From positions 2,964,642-3,028,641 of the forward strand of contig CM067532.1 of assembly GCA_034509925.1 (NCBI GenBank): 64,000 nucleotides of DNA, in the 5' to 3' direction. The position numbers were made by a program, and so were the translations under genes. The stretch is from Hirudinaria manillensis (taxonomy: Eukaryota > Annelida > Clitellata > Hirudinida > Hirudinidae). Positions 23,775 to 35,421 of this stretch are shown one piece after another; the first letter of the stretch is position 1; the number at the start of each line of letters is the position of its first letter. The notes beneath the pieces are model-generated. The model was not told the DNA's origin. It ran no database searches and saw only the letters and a program-made list of their open reading frames with translations.

Positions 23775-24799
23775 CTGAAATACAATTTTTACTTTGTCTT
23801 GGATTTTCAGAAACTGAAAGATTCTTTCGCGGGGAATTTGTCAAACGCAGCCAAATTATGTTTTCTTCACGAAGAGACTTTTAAACTAATTGGAAAATAT
23901 ACAAAATTGATTCGTTTATTCTTTTTTAAGATTTTAAACAAAAATTAAAGATTAATTTCAACATTTTAATCTCTCGCTGATGCACAAACACCAAGAATTT
24001 TTATAGAAATTCTAAAGTACAAATTACATATGAAGTTACTTACTAGTGAATGACTCATCAGCTTTTTAATTAATTAATTTATTTATTTTGTTATTAACAT
24101 TCAGCTTCTGCTTTGTCAGCGACGACAGTCAGCCATTTATATATTCTTGGCCAACATGTATTTCTATTCACTGCATTCTGTGGATCTCCAAAGTTTCAGC
24201 CCTGGAAACGTCATCACAAAAACAAATATTTTAAAACAAATTTGTTAATATTAATTATTGCCTGATAATAATATTCATGAGTTTAATAAATTAACATAAT
24301 CGAATGACAATTAGTTTTAAACTTGCAATAGGTGTATGCAATCGCGAGTAAATGCTTTGGCCAGGGATGCACGGATGCTGACTAAGCTGATTGAACAGGT
24401 GGCCAGCTGTGCTAACTACTTACCTGTAGTTACCTGTGATTACCTGCATTCAACTGCATCAATAATATTTTAATTTCTACACTAAACTCTGGAACATCAT
24501 TTAGTAATAGCTCAGGAATTAATTTGTAATTTTGTAACGATTTTTATTATTTTCATTTTTAAACTGATAAATCGATTGGTAGTTATATCTGACATCTTTC
24601 TCGCAAGAATTGGATATGATATCAACAGGTTGATAAGATATTTCCTTCAATTGTTTCTAATAGACATATTATTTATATATGTTTTTTTTTTATATAATTG
24701 GATCAAACATGTTTAATTGGGCTTAGTTAACTTTATGTTTGTATTTAAGTTTATATATTTTATGTTTGTATTAATGTGCCTAGGTATGATCATCAGTAA

Positions 24800-25460
24800 G
24801 ATGCAATGTTAATAATAATGAGAGTAATTGTTATCATCATCATCGTCATCCACGATGGATGATAATATAGTCTTGTAATCTTGTTATCATTCTCTCTAGT
24901 TAAAATAATCATCGTCATTAAATCATTTTTGTGACTTCAAATTTATTTAACCATATTTAAATTAATTGCATTTCAAAATATCATTACAATTCTGTACGTT
25001 GCTATTAATATTTATTATTATTTTTTAAAAATTCGTTATTAATTTTTACATTTCGCTTGTAAATAGCTAATCGGACGTATTGCGCAGGAATTAGGAATAG
25101 GAATATATTTGAAATATATTTGAATATAGGAATATATTTGAAATATATTTGAATATAGGAATGTATTTGAAATATATTTGAATATAGGAATATATTTGAA
25201 TGTAATCCAAAATTTATACCTTAAAAATAGTAATTCTTAAATTGATAAGCAAACTTAAATATTAGCATTGGTTTCAACTTGCCTGCACATAAACAGTTTC
25301 TCGCCATAATTATTGTTAATTTATAAATTGTTCAGTACTGCTAAATTAGTTTTTACATTAGCATAATCAATTTTAATAATAAGTTAGTAATAATAATTGT
25401 AATATAATAAGTTAACATTAATAATAATAATAATTTTAATAATAAGTTATTATATTCCAT
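24800..25460. other. AT-rich spacer with tandem repeats, no gene seen
   Basis: Between the membrane-protein gene and the first ankyrin exon I recognise. It holds a 29-bp tandem repeat at about 25096-25200 (units of GGAATATATTTGAAATATAT plus TTGAATATA) and AAT microsatellite. The 5' exon(s) of the ankyrin gene should lie left of 25470 but I could not identify them. A candidate at 24340-24402 is open but does not fit the required phase. Confidence 0.5.
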
Positions 25461-25469
25461 AAAAATCAG

Positions 25470-28400
25470 GAGACTCCGAATCTGAAGCACAGAACAACGA
25501 TCTTGCCGACATTTACCACGGCATTCTCAGGGATGACGTTTCTCTGGTCTGTTAATGATGATGATGATGATGATGAGGATGATGGTGATAATGATGATGA
25601 TAATAATATGAATTAATTTTTTCTTTTAAAATTCTAATACATGTTTTACATTTTAAAAAATTATGTTTAATTTTATATTCATAATTTAATAATACTAACA
25701 ATAATTTATTAATATACACGTTAAACCTAGCAATTATAACCACTATGAACTAAGAGCTTCATGTAATCGCAGTTGAAGCAAGGATTGGACAACAGGGTGA
25801 ACATCAACAGCACCTTCAAAGGGGATTCCAACCTCCAGCACATCGGCATGACCCCCCTGGCACTTGCCGCTGCCCTCAATAAGGTCAACGCACTCAAGGT
25901 CATTCATTTAATCGGTTTCTATTATTTCTTATCCTGGTTTTTAGGATTATGTTGGAGATATCAACAGCAAAAATAGCAATGATGTTAAATACGTTACTAA
26001 TACTAATATTAATATTAGATAGTAAGATAATAATTTGCAATATAAAACCATCAATGATAAGATGGCCAATTGTTTTTCTGAAAAGCATTTAAAGAAAAAA
26101 AATGTTAATTGGGAACTTAAATGAAAACAAATCAAAGCTCTTGATTGGGTGGACGCAAATAGCAATTATTACATAATTATCATAAGAATCGACAGTAAAC
26201 ACACATTGCATTAAAATGAAGTTACCTATTTAAGTGAAAAGGACAACTTACATGGATATTATTATTGGTTTACCATAGATTTCCAGAGTCAAGAGGTAGG
26301 GTAGGATTAGAACGGGGTTAGGGTTAGGTTCTGGGTGTATTAGAACACATGGGTGCCCGTCTGCAAGTTATCTTTTGTTTGTCTCTCATCATGAACATTC
26401 GAAAATGGAATCAATTTGTTCATTCGAAGTTCTTACTGAACAACGGGGCAAACGTCAACGACACCTTCGCAAGTCTTCGAACAACTGCCCTCATGACAGC
26501 CTCTTTCCACGGACACTCGAGAATCGTCGACGTTCTCCTCAGAAGTGGTGCCAACGTTCAGGCCATCGACCTCCAGGGAAGTACTGCACTCGGATATGCC
26601 TTTGGAGGTTGGAGGCTATTCGTTCGATGGGCGACAATAGCTTTATTGTAATTATAATAATTTATTTATCGGTTATCGAATTATTATAACTTAAAACGTA
26701 ATAATTAACTTAATTTAAACGTAATAATTTAAACTTGATTCAGTTGAAACTAGTAAAAATCTGAGAACAAGTCTATGGATATGCTAAGCATTCTGAAAAC
26801 AGAAAGAAATTAGAAGCTGGATTCGAAAACATTACGATTACATTTTTTAATATAAAAAAACAGTGTTATGAGCATATTGGATAGGAAATGTTGCACACGA
26901 AACTCTGAATGAATGAAAATATGGCAACAGATGTGATCATTGTCTTAACTTAATAGCTGGCTTACCTAACTCATCCACCGCAAGCAAATTGGAGATCAAT
27001 ACCTTCTTCAGAGAGATAACTTTGAACGAAGCGAATCATATTCAACTTCTGGACTCAGATCGATTAATTTTTAATAATCCTTCATTTTGAAACGGATTTT
27101 AAATTATTTAATTAAAGAATTAATCCGTTCATTAAACATGGAATAAGTTGTATTTGAATACAAAAAAAAACAAATTAATCAGAAACATGTCACGAAATGA
27201 AAATAAAAAGTATAAATGCATCAAATAAAATTCCCAAACCTAAATTTTAAACTTCCAAACTCAATTCGAACGGAAGATTGTGCGTGGAAATATAATAAAC
27301 CTTCATAACAAATCGAATATTTATTTGAAAATCACAAATAAGAGTAAAAATTCTCTAAAAAAAAAGTTCTCTGAAACAGGGAGCAGATCGGTTGAAGTGA
27401 TTGAACTGCTCCTGAAGAGTGGAATCAACATCAATCAGAAGAACATGCTGGGAATGAATGCCCTCCTCTTGGTTGCCGGATACGGAGACGACAAACTGGT
27501 GAGAATGGTTCTCGATGCTGGGGCAGATCCAAACTCGGTCAACGACTTTGGACATTCCGCCTTGCATCTGGTCATCGTAGGCAAGAGATCTCAACTCAAG
27601 AAATTGGCTCAAGATGGCGCTGGTGATAAAACGGCAAGTTATATTCGCTTTTATTTCACATCATGTGTAATTTTTCGATGATTAAATGCGATTTAATTTT
27701 ATTTTTGTTTTTAAATAACACTCATTCCGTTTAAAACCTCTGATGGACAGAACCTGGACAATTTCAACAACCTGAAACATGCCGAAGTAGCTCTGAAGGA
27801 CTGGGCAGCGAGAAACAAAAAGGTTTCGGTGGATTCGAGGAAACTCGAAAAAGCTGCAAGTCTCATGTCGAACATCAGCTCAAAGTTGTCAAAAAATAAC
27901 GCCGAACTCAACGACAACAGCGAACAAGTTGGACAAGTTGAAACATCCGCTGATTAATAAATTTAATTAAAATCAGCCAATAAAACAAAAACTAATAACG
28001 ATGTCTTAATGCATTTGAATTTCTAAAGATGGCATGCCATTAATTTGTTTTAGACTTTATGTAACTCTTAGTCTTCAATAGTCGGAATTTCTCAGGAAGT
28101 GATCAAGCAGAGGGTGGAAGCGGTCTGGTTCCATAGGCAAGAGAAACTGCTTTTCAGTAAGAAATCGATGAAGAAATCGGGAAAACTGGAAAGTCTCCTG
28201 AGCTGTCGAGGAAATAAAAAGAACAAAAATCAAGACGATTCACAGCCGTATCTTTCCGCTCCGTCTCGGTCTAGCAAGCGCATGAACACGGAAAGGGACA
28301 AGGAGGTGGTGGATCTGAAAGAAAAGTTTGGTCGAATTTTGATGATGATTGCGGATGGAGGCTGCGACGTCGGAGCGACTGAAAAAACTTTCGGCATGAC

Positions 28401-30218
28401 AGCCCTCGACATGGCCATTCTCCTGGAGGATGTGGATTCCACGGGTCTCCTGGTGGCTCGCGGAGCTGATCCGGAACACCTCTTGAAGATGTTCGCTCTC
28501 TCGGACATGCACGAGGCCATCATTTCTGGAGACAAGAAACTCGTAGAAAAACTCTTGACTTACGACGTCGACCTAGACATCAACCATCCCTTTTCCACTT
28601 TCAACGTGGAGGCGAAAGCAGATGAAGACGAAGACGCTGGAGATTACATTCTGAGCGACGGCGTCACTCCTCTGACCGTGGCGGTTCAAGTCCCAGAAGA
28701 GGAAGGACACGCTTGCAAAATTGCAAAAGTTCTGTTGAAAAACAGTAAGCTACCACAAAATTGTCTTTCAGACGAAATTTCAAAATGTCAAAAAGTAATC
28801 GTTTGAGAATATCCGCGATGACGAACGTTCGATGTTTCCAGAAGCCGAAGTGGATAAAATGGGTCCAGGGGGAACCAACCCACTCATGGAGGCCTGCAGG
28901 GTGGGTAACTTTAAAATGGCGGAGATGCTCATCTCGTACGGAGCAGACGTAAACATGCCTTGTCCGCGGTACAACGAAGCAACACCAATCATCGTGGCAG
29001 CTGTTTTTAGCAGGGAAGAAATTGCCGGTCTTTTAGCCGACGTAAGATCATGTATTTTAATTAGTTAACGTTAAAATGAAGTAACAGAAGGAAATAAATT
29101 CCTTGAAAATCAATTCTCCAATGGACAGAAATTAGCAAAGCTCGACATAGAAACAACAGACGGGAAGTGCGCTCTGATCGAAGCCTATAGGAACGACAAC
29201 ACAAAGATAGTCGAGACTGTCCTTAGGGGAAGTCTGGGGCAGTCCTTTTCGAATAAAGGCAGCTTCACCTACGAAATGGTAGTCAAGTATCAAAGACCAG
29301 ATAAAAGTGAAATTTTCATTATACAAATAATATTTTACCAACCTCATTTAGGATAACTTAACTCTAGTAATAAATTAATCTATTGAAAACTACTTAGCTG
29401 ATGTCAATGTCATACTGAAGTTGTTGGCGGAGGAAGTCAAAAGGCGGGACGAAGACAAACGAGCGAAAGAACTTGCAGCCAGGAAGAAGCAGAGCATAAG
29501 TTTTCTGAGACGGGTTTCTGAACCATCCTCTGATCTACGAGGAAAATTGAGGGATTCTCAAGAAGCCTCCGAGTTGAATTCCGGCCAGTCAGATACTGCG
29601 GTCATTTCCTCTGCTTTCTCAGACTCCAACCTACTCGAAGATTCTCCAAGGAGAAGAAATAACGATCTTCCCTCATCGAACCAACGGGCCTCAAACAATT
29701 TTGAAACTCCCAAATTCCCCTCTCTTGAAGCACATAAAGTCGCCTTGATATCGAAAGTGGAAGAAGGTGTAGATCAAGGGATGAAACAGTTAAAATCCAA
29801 TTTGGTTTCAAAAATTCAACCGACGGTCGATGAAAGAATTGGCAAACCAATCCAGAGTGCTTTCGAAGAGCTGTCCAATCAGCAGAAAAACTGGAATGAA
29901 CACATAACGGACGCTTTGAAGGGAGAACATGAAGTAATGGAAGACTGGGAAGACGATACAGATTTTCAGGAGCACTATTATCCAGCTACAGTCTTAGAAA
30001 ATGGTGAAAGACCTTGCCTCATGACCACCCCGATCCTCGGCAGATGCAAACAGGTTCGACAGAATTTTGCTCAGGCAGACAACTATCTCAAGGATGTGGT
30101 CAAAACTGGAAATCTGCAAAAAATATCACGATCAGTCATGAGAACCATTGATGACGAGTTCGAAGAGGAGGGGGATGACATCTCAATTGGAAAGAAACGA
30201 ACCGAAACTGATATTTGA
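25470..30218 (+). CDS. Ankyrin-repeat protein, 5' end not identified
   Basis: Exons: 25470-25546, 25773-25898, 26430-26607, 27380-27633, 27751 to about 27955, 28096-28744, 28842-29041, 29129-29278 and 29421-30218 (stop). Ankyrin units are clear: GMTPLALAAALNKVNALK, FLLNNGANVN, TALMTASFHGHSRIVDVLL, GMNALLLVAGYGDDKLVRMV, GHSALHLV, GMTALDMAI, GTNPLMEACRVGNFKMAEML. A basic, low-complexity linker lies in the 28096 exon, and the last exon is a charged Ser-rich tail without ankyrin repeats. Intron 27634-27750 has a GC donor (ACG|GCAAGT) with a normal AG acceptor. Exon 27751 runs into TAA at 27955 overlapping AATAAA, so a short form may end there. The donor that links it to exon 28096 (phase 0) is uncertain, with AAG|GTTTCG one candidate. 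Likely a cytosolic scaffold. I cannot name an orthologue. Confidence 0.8.
27956..27961 (+). terminator. Candidate internal polyadenylation signal of the ankyrin gene
   Basis: AATAAA overlaps the in-frame TAA (27955-27957) that ends the exon starting at 27751, and a second AATAAA follows about 25 bp on. This fits an alternative terminal exon producing a shortened ankyrin protein ending in ...VETSAD. Transcript data would be needed to establish use. Confidence 0.35.
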
Positions 30219-30855
30219 TGTTTAAATTCTCTAGAACAATGGCCTTTCTTGCATTCAAATTCCCAAATAAGCATTTGAGAACCGTTCCTTTTCCAAGTAT
30301 CTCTCAAACTTTGCAAATGAGTTTTATGGTAAAACGCAAGCACTCTATTTTACAGTATTAAAGTAGAAAATTTGAAGAGAATGTTATTCAGGATCTCTTT
30401 GTTCTTCTCTTGGTTGAGACGTACTCCAATTTTTGTTCATTTTCGCTTTGTTCTGGGTTCCAGGATTTCGATCACCTTGGCTTTCGCAGTTTTGGGACTC
30501 AATGCGAAGTTTCAATATCCTCATTTTTTTTTCACCTCTCAATTTAAATTTCTGCTTTCAAATTGGTTTTAAGTACTTTTCTAATTTGCAATCTGGCATT
30601 TCCAGAATTATTAATTAAAATAATAAAGATATACGCTTTTTATAGCTCTTAAGGTTGAAATAATGAAAGTGAAATAAGTTGTTCCTTCGTAAAAATCTTA
30701 TGTGTAAGCTGTAATTATTCTTCAAAAATATCATAAACTGGCTCAGTCTTCAACAAACTTCAGTTTCAGTATCACCCAGAGAAGCTAGAGTAATTCTTCA
30801 AATGAACCGACCAAAAAAGAGATAGCAACTTGCATTGCTGCAAGAAAATGGGTCA

Positions 30856-32390
30856 TAATAATAATAATAAAAATAATAATTCGATTCATTAGATTGGCGT
30901 ATGTCCGGTGGACTTCAAGGCCACTGAGGGGGGTGAGGATGACTTTCTCTGAAAACCTTCCTCTTCAGGGCGGAGTGGAAACTGGCTGGGTTTGAGGTCG
31001 TCACTGCGGGATCTAGTCTATTCCAGGTCCTGGGCCCAACGACGTCGATGGACCTGCCGTCAAGCGTGGCGCGATTGGCGTGTGGGCTGAAGAGGGAGCC
31101 TCTGGATGTGGACCTGAGGCCACGTCTGCCCTGGAGGTGCGCACTACGGGTGAATGACAGGTAGGACGGTGAGCAGCCCAAGAGAGATTTGTAGACCAGC
31201 GTGGCGATCTTGTAGTCGATGCGCTGGTGAATGCGCAACCAGTGGAGCTCGTAGAGGAGCGGCGACACATTATCATACTTCCTCTTGTTGAAGATGAGCT
31301 TAGCTGCCTTATTGATAACTTTCTGAAGCTGCTCCAGACGACAGGACGGGAGACCTGCGAGCGTAGCATATCCGTAATCAATCCTGGAGAGAATCAGGGC
31401 TGTGATGATGCTCTTCCTGACCTCGAAGGAGAGAGGAGAAGCGATGCTGCGAATCTCCCTTAGGGACGCGAAGCAAGGACAGGAGATCTTGTTGATATGT
31501 GTGCTCATGGAGCAGTCCGAGTCCAGCCAGATCCCCAGGTTGCGGACGGAAAGCACGGGATGGATAACGTCGGAGCAGATGGTGACCGGGATAGAAGGAA
31601 GCGCCGAGGCACGTCTGGGCGAGGAAGTCCACATCACCTCGGTTTTGCTACTGTTCAGCTGCAGACGGCTGCTGAACATCCAGTCGCTGATGGCCTTCAC
31701 ACATCGAGACATGGAAGAGAGGGCCTCGGTATGTTCGGGTTAACAGTGACCGTAGACTTGGGTGTTGTCAGCGTGGCAGTGGAGTTCGTGAGAGTGGATG
31801 ATGCTCTCAAGTTCCGCTGTGTGCATCGAGAAAAGGAGCGGACCGAGGACGGAGCCTTGAGGAACGCCGCGAGGTTACCATGGCCAACGCAGAAGGAACG
31901 ATCAGCGAGGTAGGACCGGAACCACTCAAGGACGAGGCCGCGAAGCCAAAAGAGCTTTCGAGTCGTTGGAGGAGTATGTCGTGATATTGAAGATTGTTGC
32001 GTCATGTCGTGATCCACAGTGTCGAAGGCGCCCGAAAGGTCGAGGAGGACGAGCAGTGACACTTCGCCGGCCCCCGCGGCGCGGAGAACGGCGGTTTCGG
32101 TCGAGTGATGTTGACGGTAGGCTGAATGGTGCGCCGGGAGGAGTCTATGGTGGTCCAGATGGGCCATGACCCTGCGGAGCACGAGGCGCTCTATGATTTG
32201 TGAAAAGACGGAGAGGTTGGAGATAGGCCGGTAGGATCTGACATCTTCGGGGTCGAGGCTGGGTTTTTTCAGAAGAGGAGTGATATAGCAGGATTTGAAA
32301 GGAGTGGGGAATTTGCCGGAGGTGATGGAACTATTGAAGATTGTTGCGTCATGTCGATAAGTATCAGTGTTTCTTTTTGGTATCTTTCCG
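30856..32390 (-). mobile_element. 5'-truncated, inactivated CR1/L2-like LINE
   Basis: The RT is split over frames. One frame (32390-31697) holds ITPLLKKPSLDPEDVRSYRP and LSVFSQIIERLV, then LLDLSGAFDTVDHD. The next (31712-30915) holds the thumb region and C-terminus (SKTEVMW, GPRTWNRLDPAV, FHSALKRKVF). The catalytic YADD box is displaced into a third frame and reads HADNTQVY, with the second Asp lost, followed by a stop. The 3' end is a short ATT/AAT tail near 30856-30890. It is GC-richer than its neighbours. There is no endonuclease domain, so the copy is 5' truncated near 32360. It sits between the ankyrin and AXH genes. Confidence 0.85.
30915..31712 (-). pseudogene. C-terminal RT fragment of the CR1/L2-like LINE
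   Basis: A 265-codon frame without its own catalytic motif. It contains the RT thumb and the conserved terminal block found in CR1/L2 elements (DYKIATLVYKSLLG, VVGPRTWNRL, FHSALK). It is joined to the upstream frame only through a frameshift and a stop. Confidence 0.8.
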
Positions 32391-32410
32391 GCCCCCCCGA
32401 AGAAATACAA
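31697..32410 (-). pseudogene. N-terminal RT fragment of the CR1/L2-like LINE
   Basis: It carries RT fingers and palm up to LVLEWFRSYLADR, then loses frame. A 28-bp insertion at 31981-32008 interrupts the palm just after FDTVDHD. Its sequence repeats the element's 5' terminus (32332-32356). Confidence 0.8.
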
Positions 32411-33174
32411 ATCAATCTGAAATTAATTTGAAGTTCCCCCCTATCGTATATTAAATTTAGGGTTTATAATATTTTAAGATAAATAGAATGACTCCAGAAA
32501 CTTTGACTCATTGTATGATCATAAGCATGGAAGGGCCTAAGACTTCAACTAAAGAATTTCTATACCGAGAATAATATTCTTTGAGGAAATATCGGCGAAT
32601 AAGATTTCTTTTGTGAATTTATTTTTCGGTTTTTTCTTAATTTTTTAATTTGAGGTTTAACATGTTCTTTGTGCTTTTAACCAATAAATCGTTTTTTTTT
32701 ATCACACACTTTAAAATAATAGCCTTCAAGTATACTATAAAATAAAAACCCTAAAAAATTGAAGAAAGTCAATTGACATATGGGATCAGCAATTTTAGGG
32801 ATTTACGTAAGAGCTCTAATGGTGTCCGTAAAAGAGACACGAAAATGCAATTGAATTTGCGCTTAAAGCCTTTTTACATCAAAACACTTAAAATACGTCG
32901 TAGCTAAAAAAACATTCATGTTTGCACTTAAACGAAATAGTATTATCTTGTTTACATTCGCCGTTCGTTCCATTCCAAAAACGTTTGCCGTTTGTAATTG
33001 ACAAGCAAACTTTAAAATATTTTTGCAAGAATGAGTTAATTTACAGGTTCAACAATCAAAAATTAACTTCTATTTTAATATCTATTTGCGGAGTTGGAGC
33101 TATAAAACAAATTTCATCGAATACAGGTTCTAAATTAATATGATTTTTGCATTACAGCTTTTTGAAAAATTCGA

Positions 33175-33713
33175 ATGTCTAAGAACAATAATCAGGACTT
33201 AAATCCGACTGTCCAAGAGAGCACACTGCCTCACTATCCACCACATTTCTTAAATGGTTCCTTCATATGTCTTGCTAATGGAGTCATAAAAAAAGTAGAA
33301 GAATTGACTGCAGAAGATTTTGTTGAAAGTGCAAGTCTCAGTGGTGACTTAAAAGTGGATGCCAGCATCGTCATCGAGGTGATTCCCATCGCTAGCCGAG
33401 GAACTGTGCAACTGAGTTTCTTAGTGAAGTCCCAGAAAATACAGGTATGACATATTCTTTTTGCAAGCATGCTAATGGTGATTAATGATGCAACTTATTT
33501 TTACAGGTGACAGTCGAATCAACCTGGGAGCATCCCTTTTTCGTATTTGGAAAAGGATGGTCGTCTTGCAGTCCAGAAAGAACTCTTCAAAGATACAAGT
33601 TGAAGTGTAGTCAACTTCAAGTTGGTGATATGTGCATCTCACTTGCCAAGAAAGATTATTCTGTCCCCCCAGACTATGACACTCCCCATGCAGCTTCAAA
33701 CAACAAACTTTAA
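33175..33713 (+). CDS. Small AXH-domain protein (ataxin-1/HBP1 AXH family)
   Basis: Two exons, 33175-33444 and 33507-33713, join in phase 0 to give 158 residues. Nearly the whole protein is one AXH domain: PPHFLNGSFICLANGVIKKV, EELTAEDFVESASLSGDL, then STWEHPFFVFGKGWSSCSPE and LQVGDMCISL. AXH is known from ataxin-1 and HBP1 as a protein- and RNA-binding OB-like fold that mediates dimerisation and transcription-factor binding. Here there is neither the long ataxin-1 N-terminus nor the HMG box of HBP1, and both ends of the domain are close to the start and stop codons. A splice acceptor (TTACAG) 16 bp upstream of the ATG suggests a 5' UTR intron, or an upstream coding exon I could not find. It converges on the ABHD4-like gene, with stops 175 bp apart. 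Confidence 0.82.
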
Positions 33714-33888
33714 AGTCATGTGTGGACAGCTTTTTAGTTACAAATTAAAAACAATTTATAAAATCATATATTCTCTCAAAATGACAAAAATTACAAAATA
33801 TTCTCTTAGAATGATAAAAATTTTGATTCAAAAGGTGACATCACAGCTTTTTTTTTTATAAGGATAGTTAAAAATATAAAGTCACATT

Positions 33889-35421
33889 TCACATGATGTA
33901 CTCCATCATGGTTTTAGCCATCACATCATGGCTCCCTCTATCCCAATCTGAAGTACTGCTCTTCTTTCCATCAAATTGAAGGCATGCAGCTTTGACAAGT
34001 TCATTGAATATTTCAGATTGGTCTACATAGACATGGTGTCCTGCATTCTTGATTATCTAAAAAAAACATTGAAACCATTTGAAAACATTCAAAACGAATT
34101 CACCTGACTGTTTGACTTACCTCCACATTGACGATGCTTTTTGATCTGATGTTCTGAACTTCTTTGCATATGGAGCTATCGACCCAAGAGTCTTCGCCAT
34201 GGATCATCACGATAGGTATATCTTTTGAGATGTTTCCTATTCTGTCGATCATTGGATTTTGAGCCCAGCCAATGCCTTCCACCAAGCATTTGAATGCCGT
34301 TTCACCACTGGAAATGAAGTGTTCCATTACTGGGTTGAACATATCGACAGAACTTTTTCATAACAACCTTGGCTCTTGGGCGTTACAGTGATAAACGTAA
34401 TCTGCTATGATGGTGTCATCTTTCATGTTTTGATGCCTGAACTTGTGAATCAGATCTGGGCGGAATTTAGTGACTAACGATGGTCCTGCAAATACGATTA
34501 AGGTTGTCTTGTTGTGACAGTCACATTAAACTATAAACTAAACTAATTAATGAAATAATTAGAATAAATCAACTTTTAAAGCACATTTTAAATGTAATGT
34601 GAAGCATTGCATCTCCAAAGAATAACGAAGATCCACTTACCCCATGGTCCTGCGGCTCTAAGCAGAGCTAGGGGATTTGGGTTAAGAGTTCGATAGAGAA
34701 AAAGTATTGTTCTAAAAGTCATCGAGAATTGGGGCAATCTCTCTCTTGGCACTTTGTGTGAAAATCCCCAAGAATCAACTAGTACAAGGCCTTTGACATG
34801 CTCTGGGTGTTTTAAGGCGTAAGCAGAGGCTATGTATCCCCCAAGAGAATGACCGAGCAACAAAAATTTTTCAAGTTTCATCGACTTCCTCCAGCTTTCT
34901 ATTGATTCGACGAAGTTGTCTTCAGCCATCTCTGCTGTCAGTTTCCCACTCAGTCTTTGTCTGAAGCTCCTGCCAAATCCAGGCAGATCGAAAGCATGGA
35001 CAACTCTGTTTGAGGAAAGTTGTTCTAAGTTCCTCAGCCAAAGACCCACACCCGCACCCATGCCATGCAACATCACTAAAGGAAGACTATCAGTATTTTT
35101 CTTTTCTGGATTCATTGTGATTGTCCAAATTTGTTTGGTTGGATCATTTTCAAGTGGCACATATTGGCCTTCTGGTTTTTTCTTAAGACCTTTGAATTAT
35201 AAACAATAAATTACGGTTGCCTAGAATATGAACGCTAAAGATTTAGTTTTAGGTTGTTTTAAGCATAACGAAAGCGGTCGATTGATAATGTCGATAAATG
35301 CTTCGTCATTTAGTTAATTGATACGATGGATAATGTTTAAAAGTAGCTAACACGAAAAAATGTTGTCCTCCAAATCCGCAATGCGATTAGAAGATGTTCT
35401 ACTCCACTGAAAGAGCGGCAT
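33889..35421 (-). CDS. ABHD4-like: Alpha/beta hydrolase of the ABHD4/ABHD5 family
   Basis: Five exons, 35421-35352, 35189-34641, 34485-34368, 34307-34121 and 34056-33889, give 363 residues, close to the family's 340-350. The oxyanion region is LPLVMLHGMGAGVGLWLRNL, the nucleophile elbow is GHSLGG (Ser138), the family hallmark WGPSL and YHCNAQEPSGETAF are present, and the C-terminal HHVYVD (315-320) gives the catalytic His and the HX4D motif. In ABHD5 (CGI-58) the Ser is Asn, so a Ser here points to an ABHD4-type enzyme, known to hydrolyse N-acyl phosphatidylethanolamine and its lyso form. An ancestral gene predating the ABHD4/5 split is possible. Exon 1 is short (MPLFQWSRTSSNRIADLEDN...), and the third intron is only 60 bp. 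Confidence 0.9.

Noticed and set aside
24340..24402. Possible upstream ankyrin-gene exon (MQSRVNALARDARMLTKLIE)
   Set aside because: Flanked by AG and GT, but ends in phase 0 while exon 25470 requires phase 1. No ankyrin pattern.
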